Part shown: positions 45,237 through 54,567 of the stretch, one piece after another
Layout of the letters: each line of letters starts with the position of its first letter
Numbering within the stretch: position 1 is the first letter of the stretch
From: Hoeflea sp.
GTDB lineage: Bacteria; Pseudomonadota; Alphaproteobacteria; Rhizobiales; Rhizobiaceae
DNA length: 64,000 nt
Reading direction: 5' to 3'
Assembly (NCBI GenBank): GCA_020637795.1
Contig: JACKJT010000001.1
Location: 682,001-746,000, forward strand
Translations under genes and position numbers: made by a program
The notes under the pieces: model-generated
What the model saw: only the letters and a program-made list of their open reading frames with translations
The model's database searches: none
Told to the model about the DNA's origin: nothing

Positions 45237-46381
45237 GCAAGACAAAGGCGGCCAGACCCGGGCGTACGGCCAAGGCCGGCAAAGCGGAAATGCGCAAGAT
45301 CAACCTGGCCCTGCAGGGCGGAGGCGCGCATGGCGCCTTCACCTGGGGCGTCATCGACCGGTTGCTGGATGAGCCCGATATCGAGTTCGAAGGGCTGTCG
45401 GGCACCAGCGCAGGCGCGGTGAACGCGGTGGTGCTGGCGCACGGGCTGATGGAGGCCGGACGCATCGGCGGACAGGCGGCGCTCGAGGATTTCTGGCGCC
45501 GCTCCAGCCGCGGCGGTTCGGTCTGGTCACCCGTCAGTTCGCTGCCGCAAGGCGTTATCCCGGGGATGGAATTCCTGTCAGCCGCGACCTATGCGGCCTT
45601 CGACACCATGACGCGGACCTTCTCGCCCTACGAGTTCAACCCGTTCGACGTCAATCCGCTGCGTGACCTTCTGTCGGAAAGCGTCGATTTCGATGCACTG
45701 CGCCAGCACGGCGATACCAAGCTGTTCCTCAGCGCCACCAATGTGCGCAGCGGCCGGGTGCGGGTGTTCGAGACCCGCGAAGTCAGCGCCGACGTGGTGA
45801 TGGCCTCGGCCTGCCTGCCATTCCTGTTCAAGGCGGTCGAAATCGACGGCGAGCATTTCTGGGATGGCGGCTATGTCGGCAATCCGGCGCTGTTTCCGTT
45901 CTTCTACAATTGCCAAAGCCGGGACGTGATGATCGTGCACATCAATCCGATGGTGCGCGACGAGGTGCCGAAGACCGCGCCCGACATCCTCAACAGGATC
46001 AACGAGATATCCTTCAACTCGTCTCTGCTCGACGAGATGCGGGCAATCAACTTCGTCACCCGCCTGCTCGAACAGGACTGGCTCAAGGACGAGTACAAGA
46101 ACCGGCTGCGCCATATCCTGGTGCATTCGGTCAGCGCCGACGATGCCCTGCTCGATCTTCCGGTCTCCTCGAAGTTCGATGTGCGATGGTCGTTCCTCAC
46201 CGATCTGCGCGACCGCGGCCGCCTTGAGGCGGATCGCTGGCTCGAGGCCAACCGCGACGCTCTGGGCAAGCGATCGACGGTCGACCTCGAAAGCCAGTAC
46301 CTGGGACTGCCCGGTCCGCGCGGAAAGGACGGCAGCCAAATGAGACATGCATCGGCCTTGGTTGAAAGCGGAAGCGATTGA
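45233..46381 (+). CDS. Patatin-like phospholipase/esterase
   Basis: A 382-residue patatin-fold hydrolase with the oxyanion loop GGGAHGAFTWG (29-39), the nucleophile Ser59 in GTSAG, and the catalytic-dyad Asp211 in DGG. The C-terminal 100 residues form an extra domain of the DUF3734 type. No signal peptide, so it is probably cytoplasmic. Overlap with bdhA (ATGA) implies co-translation; a role in releasing acyl chains or in PHB mobilisation is inference from context only. Confidence 0.9.
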   Translation: MSKTKAARPGRTAKAGKAEMRKINLALQGGGAHGAFTWGVIDRLLDEPDIEFEGLSGTSAGAVNAVVLAHGLMEAGRIGGQAALEDFWRRSSRGGSVWSPVSSLPQGVIPGMEFLSAATYAAFDTMTRTFSPYEFNPFDVNPLRDLLSESVDFDALRQHGDTKLFLSATNVRSGRVRVFETREVSADVVMASACLPFLFKAVEIDGEHFWDGGYVGNPALFPFFYNCQSRDVMIVHINPMVRDEVPKTAPDILNRINEISFNSSLLDEMRAINFVTRLLEQDWLKDEYKNRLRHILVHSVSADDALLDLPVSSKFDVRWSFLTDLRDRGRLEADRWLEANRDALGKRSTVDLESQYLGLPGPRGKDGSQMRHASALVESGSD

Positions 46382-46480
46382 CCGGCTTTGCCTGAAACTG
46401 TTGCATGCGCTTATCGCTCTTTCGCGCAACAGCGGAGTGGGTTAGCTTTTGTCCAATTGGTTTAAAATCACAGAGGTGAC

Positions 46481-47965
46481 ATGGCTCACACCCACCGTAC
46501 ATCGATCCGCTTCCGGCTCAATGACCAGACAGTCGAGCTTGCCGGGTTTGCGCCCGACCTGACGCTGCTTGACTGGCTCAGGCTCGACCGGCGGCTGACC
46601 GGCACCAAGGAAGGCTGCGCCGAGGGCGATTGCGGCGCCTGCACCGTGCTCGTCGGGCGCATCGACAACGGTCTCTTGAGCTACGAGACGGTGAATGCCT
46701 GCATCCGGCTGGTCGGTTCGCTCGACGCCACGCATGTGGTCACGGTCGAATATCTCAACCGCCCCGATGGCGAACTCAGCGCGGTGCAGCAGGCGATGGT
46801 GGACAATCACGGTTCGCAATGCGGCTTCTGCACGCCGGGCATCGTTGCCTCGCTGCACGCCCTGTGGCTTGCCGAGCCCAATCCGTCGGAAGCCGATATC
46901 GAGCGGCAATTGCAGGGAAACCTGTGCCGCTGCACCGGCTACGAGCCGATCGTCAAGGCGGCGATTGCGGCGGCAGCAACCCTTCCCGACGCCGACAATG
47001 ACCGGCTTGTGGCGGCCTATGACGCAACCACCGAAGCGCTTGCGACATTTGCCGACGGCGCACGGGTGACGATCGAACACGAGCGCGGCACCACCTTCGT
47101 ACCCGGAGATCTCGATGACCTGGCGGTACTTTACGAAGCCCATCCGAAAGCAACGATCGTTGCCGGTTCGACCGATGTCGGACTTTGGGTGACCAAGCAC
47201 ATGCGCGACATCGCTCCGGTGATCCATATAGGCCACCTGGAAGAACTGAAGCAGATCTCGGTCGACGACGCCGGCATCACGCTCGGCGCTGGCGTGTCCT
47301 ACACATCGGCGCGCGGCGCACTGGTCTCGGTGTTCCCGCAAATGGCGGAATTGTGGGACCGGATCGGCGGCGAGCAGGTGCGCAACATGGGCACGGTCGG
47401 CGGCAACATCGCCAACGGATCGCCGATCGGCGACACGCCGCCGCCGTTGATCGCGCTTGGCGCCTCGGTGACGCTGCGCAAGGGCGGCAACCGCCGCACG
47501 CTTCCGCTTGCCGATTTCTTCATCGAATACGGCAAGCAGGACCGCCAGCCCGGCGAATTCGTCGAGAGCGTCTTCGTGCCGGCACTCGAAAAAGACGCCT
47601 TCTTCGCGGTCTACAAGATCTCCAAGCGCCGCGACGAGGACATCTCGGCCCTGTGCGGCGCCTTCCACGTCATCACCGACGCCGAGGGTGTCGTGACCTC
47701 GGCGCGGATTGCCTTTGGCGGCATGGCGGGCACTCCCAAGCGGGCGCAAGCGGCCGAAGCGGCGCTGACCGGCAGGCCGTGGAGATGGGACACGATCCAG
47801 GCGGCGCGGCTGGCTCTTGCCGACGATTACCAGCCGCTGTCGGACTGGCGGGCGAGCGCGGACTACCGGATGCTGGCGGCGCAGAACCTGGTGATCCGGT
47901 TCTTCCTGGAAAGCTGCGGCGCGCCGGCACGCATCGAACGCCATCCGGCACTGGCGGAGGCATGA
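46481..47965 (+). CDS. xdhA: Xanthine dehydrogenase small subunit (2Fe-2S/FAD)
   Basis: Electron-transfer subunit of xanthine dehydrogenase, which oxidises hypoxanthine and xanthine to urate. The 494-residue product has two [2Fe-2S] domains: plant-type cluster C46/C51/C54 plus C74, and the second cluster C114, C117, C149, C151. The FAD domain (from about 190) includes VGGNIANGSPIGDTPP. ATG 46481 has GAGG upstream. It overlaps xdhB by 4 bp. The gap to the patatin gene is 99 bp, so it may have an extra promoter. Confidence 0.95.
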   Translation: MAHTHRTSIRFRLNDQTVELAGFAPDLTLLDWLRLDRRLTGTKEGCAEGDCGACTVLVGRIDNGLLSYETVNACIRLVGSLDATHVVTVEYLNRPDGELSAVQQAMVDNHGSQCGFCTPGIVASLHALWLAEPNPSEADIERQLQGNLCRCTGYEPIVKAAIAAAATLPDADNDRLVAAYDATTEALATFADGARVTIEHERGTTFVPGDLDDLAVLYEAHPKATIVAGSTDVGLWVTKHMRDIAPVIHIGHLEELKQISVDDAGITLGAGVSYTSARGALVSVFPQMAELWDRIGGEQVRNMGTVGGNIANGSPIGDTPPPLIALGASVTLRKGGNRRTLPLADFFIEYGKQDRQPGEFVESVFVPALEKDAFFAVYKISKRRDEDISALCGAFHVITDAEGVVTSARIAFGGMAGTPKRAQAAEAALTGRPWRWDTIQAARLALADDYQPLSDWRASADYRMLAAQNLVIRFFLESCGAPARIERHPALAEA

Positions 47966-50340
47966 AAATGGACACATCCACTCCCCGCAGCCGGACCGAG
48001 ATTTCAGGCGGCGCGCATGTGTCGCGCAAACATGATTCCGCCCACAAGCACGTCACCGGCAGTGCCGACTACATCGACGACATGCCGGAACCCGCGGGCA
48101 CACTGCACGGCTATCTCGGTCTGAGCGATCGGGCGCACGCCAGGATCCCCTCGCTCGATCTCAATGCGGTACGCGCATCCGAAGGCGTTGTGGCGGTGCT
48201 GACCGGCGCCGATGTGCCGGGCGTCAATGACATCTCGCCCAGCGGCCGCAACGACGAACCGGTGCTGGCGGAAGGCAAGGTGCTGTTTCACGGCCAGCCG
48301 GTGTTCGCCGTGATCGCCGAAACCCGCGAGCTGGCGCGCCGCGCCGCCAAGAAGGCCGTGATCGGCTACGAGGACCTGCCGCATGTCACCGACGTGCGCG
48401 CGGCCATGGATGCCAACTATCCGCTGGTTACCGACCCGCTGAAGCTCGAGCGCGGCGATATCGAGGCGGGTCTTGCCGCAGCGCCGCTCAGGCTCAAGGG
48501 CGAGATGCGGATCGGCGGACAGGACCATTTCTATCTGGAAGGCCATATCGCGTTTGCCATTCCCGGCGAGGATGACGAGGTGACCGTCTGGTCGTCGACG
48601 CAGCACCCGAGCGAGGTGCAGCACATGGTGGCGCATGCGCTCGGCACGGTGTCGAACGCGGTGACGGTGCAGGTGCGGCGCATGGGCGGCGGTTTCGGCG
48701 GCAAGGAGACGCAATCCAACCAGTTCGCGGCCATCGCGGCGATTGCAGCGAAGAAGCTGAACCGTCCGGTGAAGATCCGGCCCGACCGCGACGACGACAT
48801 GATCATCACCGGCAAGCGGCACGATTTCGTCGTCGACTACGATGTGGGTTACGATGAGAGCGGCGTCATTCATGCCGTCGACGCAAGTTTTGCGGCGCGC
48901 TGTGGATTTTCCTCCGACCTGTCGGGGCCGGTCACCGACCGGGCGCTGTTTCACGCCGACAACTGCTATTTCTACCAGGATGTGCGGCTCGTCTCGAAAC
49001 CGATGATGACCAACACGGTCTCCAACACCGCCTTTCGCGGCTTCGGCGGACCGCAGGGCATGCTCGGCGGCGAGCGGATGATCGAGGAGGTCGCCTATGC
49101 GCTCGGGCGCGATCCGCTGGAGATCCGCAAGGCCAATTTCTACGGCGGCGAAGGCCGCAACGTGACGCCCTATCACCAGACGGTGGAAGACAACATCATC
49201 GGCCGCATCGTCGAGGAGCTGGAAACCTCCTCGGACTACCAGGCGCGGCGGGCGGAGATCATCGATTTCAACGAAAACAGCCCGGTGATCCGGCGGGGCA
49301 TCGCGCTGACGCCGGTGAAATTCGGCATCTCGTTCACCGCCACCTGGTACAACCAGGCCGGCGCGCTGGTGCATGTCTACCAGGACGGATCGATCCATCT
49401 CAACCATGGCGGCACCGAGATGGGCCAGGGGCTCAACACCAAGGTGGCGCAGGTGCTGGCCGAAGAATTCCAGGTCGATCTCGACACCATCCGGATCACC
49501 GCCACCACCACCGGCAAGGTTCCCAACACCTCGGCGACAGCGGCGTCGTCCGGCACCGACCTCAACGGCATGGCGGCAGCCAACGCGGCGCAGCAGATCA
49601 AAACCCGGCTGGTGGCGTTCGCCTCGGAAAAATTCAGCGTTCCGGCCGAGCAGGTGGAGTTCATTCCCAACCATGTGCGCATCGGCAACGAGCTGATGGC
49701 CTTCGGGGATTTCATCAAGCTCGCCTACCAGGCGCGGATCCAGCTTTCTGCTGCCGGTTTCTACAAGACACCGGACATTCACTGGGACCGCGCCAGCGGC
49801 AAGGGCAGACCGTTCTATTATTTCGCCTATGGCGCGGCGGTCTCGGAGGTCTCGGTCGACACGCTGACCGGCGAATACCAGGTCGACCGCGTCGACGTGC
49901 TGCATGACACCGGGCGCTCGCTCAATCCGGCGCTGGATATCGGCCAGATCGAAGGCGCCTTCGTCCAGGGCATGGGCTGGCTGACGACGGAAGAACTGTG
50001 GTGGGACGACGAGGGCCGGCTGAGGACGCATGCGCCCTCGACCTACAAGATCCCGCTCGCCTCGGACCGGCCGAAGATCTTCAATGTGAAGCTTGCCGAC
50101 TGGGCCGAGAACCGCGAGCCGACGATCCGGCGGTCGAAGGCGGTGGGCGAACCGCCATTCATGCTTCCGATCTCGGTGCTGGAAGCGCTCGGCATGGCCG
50201 TGGCCTCGATCGCCGACTACCAGGTCTCGCCACAGCTCGACGCCCCGGCGACGCCCGAGCGGGTGCTGATGGCGGTCGAACGGCTGAAGGCGCTTGTGGC
50301 GGATGCCGAGATGTCCGGAAAGGACGGGGCGGACGCCTGA
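47962..50340 (+). CDS. xdhB: Xanthine dehydrogenase molybdopterin-binding subunit
   Basis: Large catalytic subunit holding the Mo cofactor. The 792-residue product has the molybdopterin motifs GGGFGGKET, AFRGFGGPQG, GGTEMGQGLNTKV and, near the C-terminus, GEPPFM, whose Glu is the catalytic base. The true start is the ATG at 47962 overlapping the xdhA stop; the same frame is open about 780 bp further upstream but that part is antisense-like to the coding of xdhA. Partners: xdhA and xdhC. Confidence 0.95.
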   Translation: MKMDTSTPRSRTEISGGAHVSRKHDSAHKHVTGSADYIDDMPEPAGTLHGYLGLSDRAHARIPSLDLNAVRASEGVVAVLTGADVPGVNDISPSGRNDEPVLAEGKVLFHGQPVFAVIAETRELARRAAKKAVIGYEDLPHVTDVRAAMDANYPLVTDPLKLERGDIEAGLAAAPLRLKGEMRIGGQDHFYLEGHIAFAIPGEDDEVTVWSSTQHPSEVQHMVAHALGTVSNAVTVQVRRMGGGFGGKETQSNQFAAIAAIAAKKLNRPVKIRPDRDDDMIITGKRHDFVVDYDVGYDESGVIHAVDASFAARCGFSSDLSGPVTDRALFHADNCYFYQDVRLVSKPMMTNTVSNTAFRGFGGPQGMLGGERMIEEVAYALGRDPLEIRKANFYGGEGRNVTPYHQTVEDNIIGRIVEELETSSDYQARRAEIIDFNENSPVIRRGIALTPVKFGISFTATWYNQAGALVHVYQDGSIHLNHGGTEMGQGLNTKVAQVLAEEFQVDLDTIRITATTTGKVPNTSATAASSGTDLNGMAAANAAQQIKTRLVAFASEKFSVPAEQVEFIPNHVRIGNELMAFGDFIKLAYQARIQLSAAGFYKTPDIHWDRASGKGRPFYYFAYGAAVSEVSVDTLTGEYQVDRVDVLHDTGRSLNPALDIGQIEGAFVQGMGWLTTEELWWDDEGRLRTHAPSTYKIPLASDRPKIFNVKLADWAENREPTIRRSKAVGEPPFMLPISVLEALGMAVASIADYQVSPQLDAPATPERVLMAVERLKALVADAEMSGKDGADA

Positions 50341-51170
50341 TGGCGCGGCTTGCGGCCTATCGCGATTTTGCAGCCAACTCGGCCGCGCACGGCTATGTGC
50401 TGGTTCGTGTGCTTGAAGCCAAGGGATCGACGCCGCGCAACACCGATGCCTGGATGCTGGTTTCCAAAGCTGCGACCTTCGGCACGATCGGTGGCGGGCG
50501 ACTGGAGCTCGAGGCCATTGACCGGGCACGCGACGTGCTGGCGGGTGCCGCAGCCGAGCCGATGGCGCTGCCGCTGGGACCCGCGATCGGGCAATGCTGC
50601 GGTGGACATGTGACGCTGTCGTTCGAGATCATCCCCCCTGCCCGGTTTGGCGAGATCGAGGCCATGGTCAAGGCCGAGGACGCGGACGATCCCGAGGTCT
50701 GGCTGTTCGGCGGCGGCCATGTCGGCCGGGCGCTGGCCAACGCGCTGCTGCTGCTGCCGGTCAGGGTGCATGTGGCCGAGACGCGGGCGGACGAGCTGGA
50801 TCTCACGCCGGCGGGCGCGGAGCGGCATCTGACCGCCCTGCCCGAAAGCCTGGTGGCGGGCATTGCGCCCGGAAGTGCTGTGATCGTGCTCACCCATGAC
50901 CACGCGCTGGATTTCCTGATTGTCTCGGCGGCGCTGAAGCGCGATGACCTGGCCCAGATCGGCATGATCGGCTCGGACACCAAGCGGGCGACCTTCGAGC
51001 ATCAGTTCATCCGCGAAGGCGGCGACGGGGCACTGCTTTCCAAGCTCATCTGCCCGATCGGCCGCAAGATTGCCGACAAGCGACCGGAGGTGATTGCCGC
51101 CACGGTGACCGCGGACGTCGTTGCAGCCCTTGCGGACTGGCGCGACGGCAAGGTTCAGCCGGCGTCCTGA
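50340..51170 (+). CDS. xdhC: Xanthine dehydrogenase accessory protein XdhC
   Basis: Chaperone that binds the sulphurated molybdenum cofactor and inserts it into XdhB. The 276-residue product has the XdhC start MLVSKAATFGTIGGGRLE, GQCCGGHVTLSF with a CC pair, and the Rossmann motif LFGGGHVGRALANAL. ATG 50340 shares its A with the xdhB stop. It ends overlapping the convergent GMC gene by 16 bp. Confidence 0.93.
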   Translation: MARLAAYRDFAANSAAHGYVLVRVLEAKGSTPRNTDAWMLVSKAATFGTIGGGRLELEAIDRARDVLAGAAAEPMALPLGPAIGQCCGGHVTLSFEIIPPARFGEIEAMVKAEDADDPEVWLFGGGHVGRALANALLLLPVRVHVAETRADELDLTPAGAERHLTALPESLVAGIAPGSAVIVLTHDHALDFLIVSAALKRDDLAQIGMIGSDTKRATFEHQFIREGGDGALLSKLICPIGRKIADKRPEVIAATVTADVVAALADWRDGKVQPAS

Positions 51171-52771
51171 AGCACCAGCTGTGACGCCCGCCATCCGGTG
51201 GCGATGGCTGCGGCATTGGTGTTGCCGGTGACGATGTTGGGGAAGATCGAGCAATCGACCACCCGCAGACCCTCAAGCCCGTGAACGCGGAGCCGCGCGT
51301 CGACAACTGATGTCGCCGGGTCCGGCCCCATGCGGCAGGTGGCGACCGGATGATAGACCGTGCCGGAGCGGCGGCGGCAATCATCGATGAGCGCCTCGTC
51401 ACTGGTGATATCCGGCCCCGGCAGCAGTTCGGCCTCGATGCAATCGGCGAGCGGTTTGGCGGCGGCCATGGCGCGCACCAGCTTGCCGGTCGCCAGCATC
51501 TCGGCGATGTCGTCTTCATGCGACAGCGCGTTTGGGGTGATGCGCGGCGCCTCCGACGGATCGGACGAGCGGATCATGATCTCGCCGCGGCTCTTCGGAC
51601 GGCAGTTGGACCAGCCGATGGAGAACCCCGGCCACGGATCGGGGCTGAGGATCGGGCGCTCGCCGGGCCGCGGGATGACCGTCGAGAACGCCTGAAAATA
51701 GAGCTGCATGTTGGGCCGCGCGTGATCGGGCGACGTGCGGATGAAGCCGCCGGCCTGGTTGAGGCTCACAGACAGGGGACCGTCGCGGAACAGCAGGTAT
51801 TGCAGACCGGCATTGAGCTTGCCCCACCAGGGACCGAGCTGCTGGTTGATGGTCGGGCAATTGGCCCGGTAGGTGTAGTTGATGCCGATATGGTCCTCGA
51901 GATTGCGCCCGACATTCGGGTTGTCGATGCGGACATTGATCCCGACACTCCTGAGGTGCTCGGCCGGGCCGACGCCTGCAAGCTGCAGCAGTTGCGGCGA
52001 GTTGACCGATCCGCCGCTGAGGATCACCTCACGCCCGGCGCTGACCGTCTGCTTCTTGCCGTTGCGAGTGTAGCTGACGCCGGTGACGCGGGCGCCTTCG
52101 AACGTCAGGCCTGTCACCTGCGCGCCGGTGATCACACGAAGATTGGGCCGCTTCATCGCCGGTCGCAGGAAGGCCCGCGCCGCCGACAGCCGCCGGCCGC
52201 CGTGAATGGTGAACTCGAACAGGCCGACGCCATCCTGGCTTTCGCCGTTGAAATCCGGATTGAGCGGCAGGCCGAGGGCCTGGGCGGATTCGAACCATTT
52301 CTTCGTCAGATGATGGGTTGTCTTGCCCGGAACGAACAGATTGAGCGGGCCCTTGCGGCCGCGGATGGCCTCGTCTCCGATGATGGCGCATTCGACATCG
52401 CGGAAGGCTGCGAACATCTCGTCGGCGCCCCAGCCGGGATTGCCGGCATCGCGCCAGTCATCGAAATCGGCGCGGTGGCCGCGCACCCAGACCATGGCGT
52501 TGATGGAAGAGGATCCGCCGAGCAACCGGCCGCGCGGCCAGTGATCGACATTTCCGGCCAGCCCCGGATCGGGTTCGGCGCGGTACATCCAGTTGACCTT
52601 GGGATCGAAGAAGGTCTTGCCGTAGCCGAGCGGCATCTGCACGAAAAAGCGCCTGTCGTCGCCGCCCGCTTCCAGCACCAGAACCTTGTGGCGGCCCGAC
52701 GCGGAAAGGCGTTCGGCCATGACGCAACCGGACGAACCGGCGCCGATGATGATGAAGTCGGGATTGTCCAT
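51155..52771 (-). CDS. GMC family oxidoreductase (choline dehydrogenase-like)
   Basis: A 538-residue FAD-dependent alcohol dehydrogenase of the GMC superfamily. DFIIIGAGSSGCVMAERLS binds FAD, GGSSSINAMVWVRG is GMC signature 1, SGGSVNSPQLLQLAGVGP is signature 2, and the active-site His in YHPVATCRMG and Asn in GNTNAAAIA are present. Which alcohol it oxidises is unknown; it resembles alkan-1-ol or choline dehydrogenases. Start ATG 52771 is favoured over 52816. It is divergent from marR. Confidence 0.9.
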   Translation of the reverse strand: MDNPDFIIIGAGSSGCVMAERLSASGRHKVLVLEAGGDDRRFFVQMPLGYGKTFFDPKVNWMYRAEPDPGLAGNVDHWPRGRLLGGSSSINAMVWVRGHRADFDDWRDAGNPGWGADEMFAAFRDVECAIIGDEAIRGRKGPLNLFVPGKTTHHLTKKWFESAQALGLPLNPDFNGESQDGVGLFEFTIHGGRRLSAARAFLRPAMKRPNLRVITGAQVTGLTFEGARVTGVSYTRNGKKQTVSAGREVILSGGSVNSPQLLQLAGVGPAEHLRSVGINVRIDNPNVGRNLEDHIGINYTYRANCPTINQQLGPWWGKLNAGLQYLLFRDGPLSVSLNQAGGFIRTSPDHARPNMQLYFQAFSTVIPRPGERPILSPDPWPGFSIGWSNCRPKSRGEIMIRSSDPSEAPRITPNALSHEDDIAEMLATGKLVRAMAAAKPLADCIEAELLPGPDITSDEALIDDCRRRSGTVYHPVATCRMGPDPATSVVDARLRVHGLEGLRVVDCSIFPNIVTGNTNAAAIATGWRASQLVLQDAG

Positions 52772-52942
52772 GAAGTGCTCTTGGGATGCTCGGGGCGCTG
52801 ACCGGTTGTCGCTCAAGCGTTGTCACATTTGCCTCAGCCAAGCAACGGATTTGCAACGCCAATGGCTGGCTGAGGCGCGACATCCGCCTGGATCATGGAC
52901 GCTGTGTTCATTTCGGGTGTTCGAAAGGCCTCTTGTTTAGTG

Positions 52943-52956
52943 AGCATGCTTATAAT
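52943..52956 (+). promoter_or_regulatory. marR -10 element with possible operator
   Basis: A consensus TATAAT (52951-52956) lies 11 bp before the marR ATG and directly follows an 8-bp palindrome AGCATGCT (52943-52950). MarR regulators usually repress their own operons from such sites. No good -35 was found. Confidence 0.4.
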
Positions 52957-52967
52957 ATATTCGGCTC

Positions 52968-53444
52968 ATGAAAAAGACGGCAATCGATCAACTTGGATTC
53001 CTGATCCACGACGCGGGGCGGCTGCTGCGCAAAAATTTTGAAAAGCGCGGTCAGGAGTACGGCCTGTCCTCGGCGCAATGGCGGCTCTTGGTGCGGGTGG
53101 TCCGCGAACAGAACCCGACCCAGGCGCGGCTGGCAGAGCTGATGGAAATCGAGCCGATCAGCGTCTCCCGCCTGATCGACCGCATGGAACAGGGTGGCTG
53201 GGTCAGGCGCCGCGCGCACGAAACCGATCGCCGGGTCAACCGCGTTGTTCCCACCGACAAGAGCCTTTCGGCCTATTCCGCCATCAAGGCGGTGGCGGCC
53301 GAGGTCTTTGAAGAAGCATTGACCGGCGTCGATGAAGACATGCGCGCGGCGCTGATATCGGCGCTCACCCTCATGGTCGGCAATCTTTCATCAGACGAAA
53401 CCGCAACGACACCTCCCAACGTTGAGCAGCAGGCAGCATCATGA
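52968..53444 (+). CDS. MarR family transcriptional regulator
   Basis: A 158-residue winged-helix regulator. The helix-turn-helix SVSRLIDRMEQGGWVRR and wing HETDRRVNRVVPTDKS follow the usual MarR layout. Placement directly before emrA/emrB with a 4-bp overlap indicates an EmrR/MprA-like repressor of the efflux operon, probably released by phenolic or other small ligands. The very short leader (about 11 bp from -10 to ATG) suggests a nearly leaderless transcript. Confidence 0.92.
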   Translation: MKKTAIDQLGFLIHDAGRLLRKNFEKRGQEYGLSSAQWRLLVRVVREQNPTQARLAELMEIEPISVSRLIDRMEQGGWVRRRAHETDRRVNRVVPTDKSLSAYSAIKAVAAEVFEEALTGVDEDMRAALISALTLMVGNLSSDETATTPPNVEQQAAS

Positions 53445-54544
53445 GCACCCAGGCGAATCCGACCGTAACACCGGCACAACCTGCCCCGAAAAGGAAGCCT
53501 TCCCGGCTGCGCCGCAATATGCTGATGCTGCTGGTGCCTTGCCTGCTGATCGGTGGCGGGCTCTATGTCTGGATCAGCGGCGGACGGTTCGAGGAAACCG
53601 AAAACGCAAACATGCGGCTGGCACGAATCACGATTGCCAGCGAGATCGCCGGGCGCGTGGTCAGCGTCAACGTGGCGGAAAACGTCGCCGTCCGGAAGGG
53701 CGACGTGCTGTTCGAGGTCGATCCCGAGCCGCTTCAGATCGCGCTCAACCAGGCCAACGCGGCAGTTGAAAGCGCCCGTCTCAACGTCATCGAACTAAAG
53801 GCGGCCTACAGCCAGGCACTGACCCAGGAGCAGATCGCCGCCGACGACGCGGCTTTCTACCAGGACACGCTCGACCGCCAGAAGGCACTGACCGCCAAGG
53901 GCGTGGCGACGAATTCTTCGCTGGACGACGCCCGCCACACGGCGCAGAAGGCCGCGCAGGGGCTCGTTGCCGCAAAGCAGGCGGTGGCGACGGCGCAGGC
54001 AGCCCTGGCTGAAAGCCTGAACGGCGAAATCGATGATCACCCGATGGTGGTGGCCGCCAAGGCCGCGCGCGACAAGGCCGCCTACAATCTTTCTGTTGCC
54101 ACGGTGCGGGCGCCAGCCGACGGCCTGGTCTACCAGGCCTCGTCGTTCCGTCCGGGCGTATATGTCACCCCCGGCGCATCGCTGTTTACCATTGTCGAGA
54201 CGACAGACCCGTGGATCGACGCCAATTTCAAGGAACCGCAACTGGCGCACATGAAACCCGACCAGCCGGCGGAAGTGGTGTTCGACCTCTACCCCGACAG
54301 GACCTTCAAGGCCAAGGTGGACTCGATCGGCGCCGGTACCGGCGCGGAATTCTCGCTGCTGCCGGCCCAGAACGCCACCGGCAACTGGGTCAAGGTCACG
54401 CAGCGAATTCCGGTGCGGATCAAGCTCGACAATCCGGAGGCCAGGATCCTGGCGCGTTCCGGCCTGAGCGCCACCGTGACCGTGGACACCGGTGAAAGCC
54501 GCAGCTTCGGCGACCTGTTCACGAGCGCCAAGGCTGCAGAGTAA
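53441..54544 (+). CDS. emrA: HlyD/EmrA family periplasmic adaptor
   Basis: Membrane-fusion subunit of an Emr-type efflux pump. The 367-residue product has one N-terminal membrane helix (MLMLLVPCLLIGGGLYVWI, about 27-45), a lipoyl/hairpin half (IASEIAGRVVSVNVAENVAVRKGDVLFEVD begins it), a coiled region and a beta-barrel tail. It starts overlapping marR and precedes emrB by 23 bp. Confidence 0.92.
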   Translation: MSTQANPTVTPAQPAPKRKPSRLRRNMLMLLVPCLLIGGGLYVWISGGRFEETENANMRLARITIASEIAGRVVSVNVAENVAVRKGDVLFEVDPEPLQIALNQANAAVESARLNVIELKAAYSQALTQEQIAADDAAFYQDTLDRQKALTAKGVATNSSLDDARHTAQKAAQGLVAAKQAVATAQAALAESLNGEIDDHPMVVAAKAARDKAAYNLSVATVRAPADGLVYQASSFRPGVYVTPGASLFTIVETTDPWIDANFKEPQLAHMKPDQPAEVVFDLYPDRTFKAKVDSIGAGTGAEFSLLPAQNATGNWVKVTQRIPVRIKLDNPEARILARSGLSATVTVDTGESRSFGDLFTSAKAAE

Positions 54545-54567
54545 GCGGGCGCCGGGGAACCAGGATA

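Noticed and set aside
47185..47961. Extension of the xdhB frame upstream
   Set aside because: It overlaps xdhA in another frame and encodes low-complexity Arg/Gly/His sequence. The xdhB family start lies at 47962 with an ATGA overlap.
48004..50529. 841-codon minus-strand frame across xdhB
   Set aside because: Antisense of xdhB; rich in Arg, His and Val, no recognisable domain.
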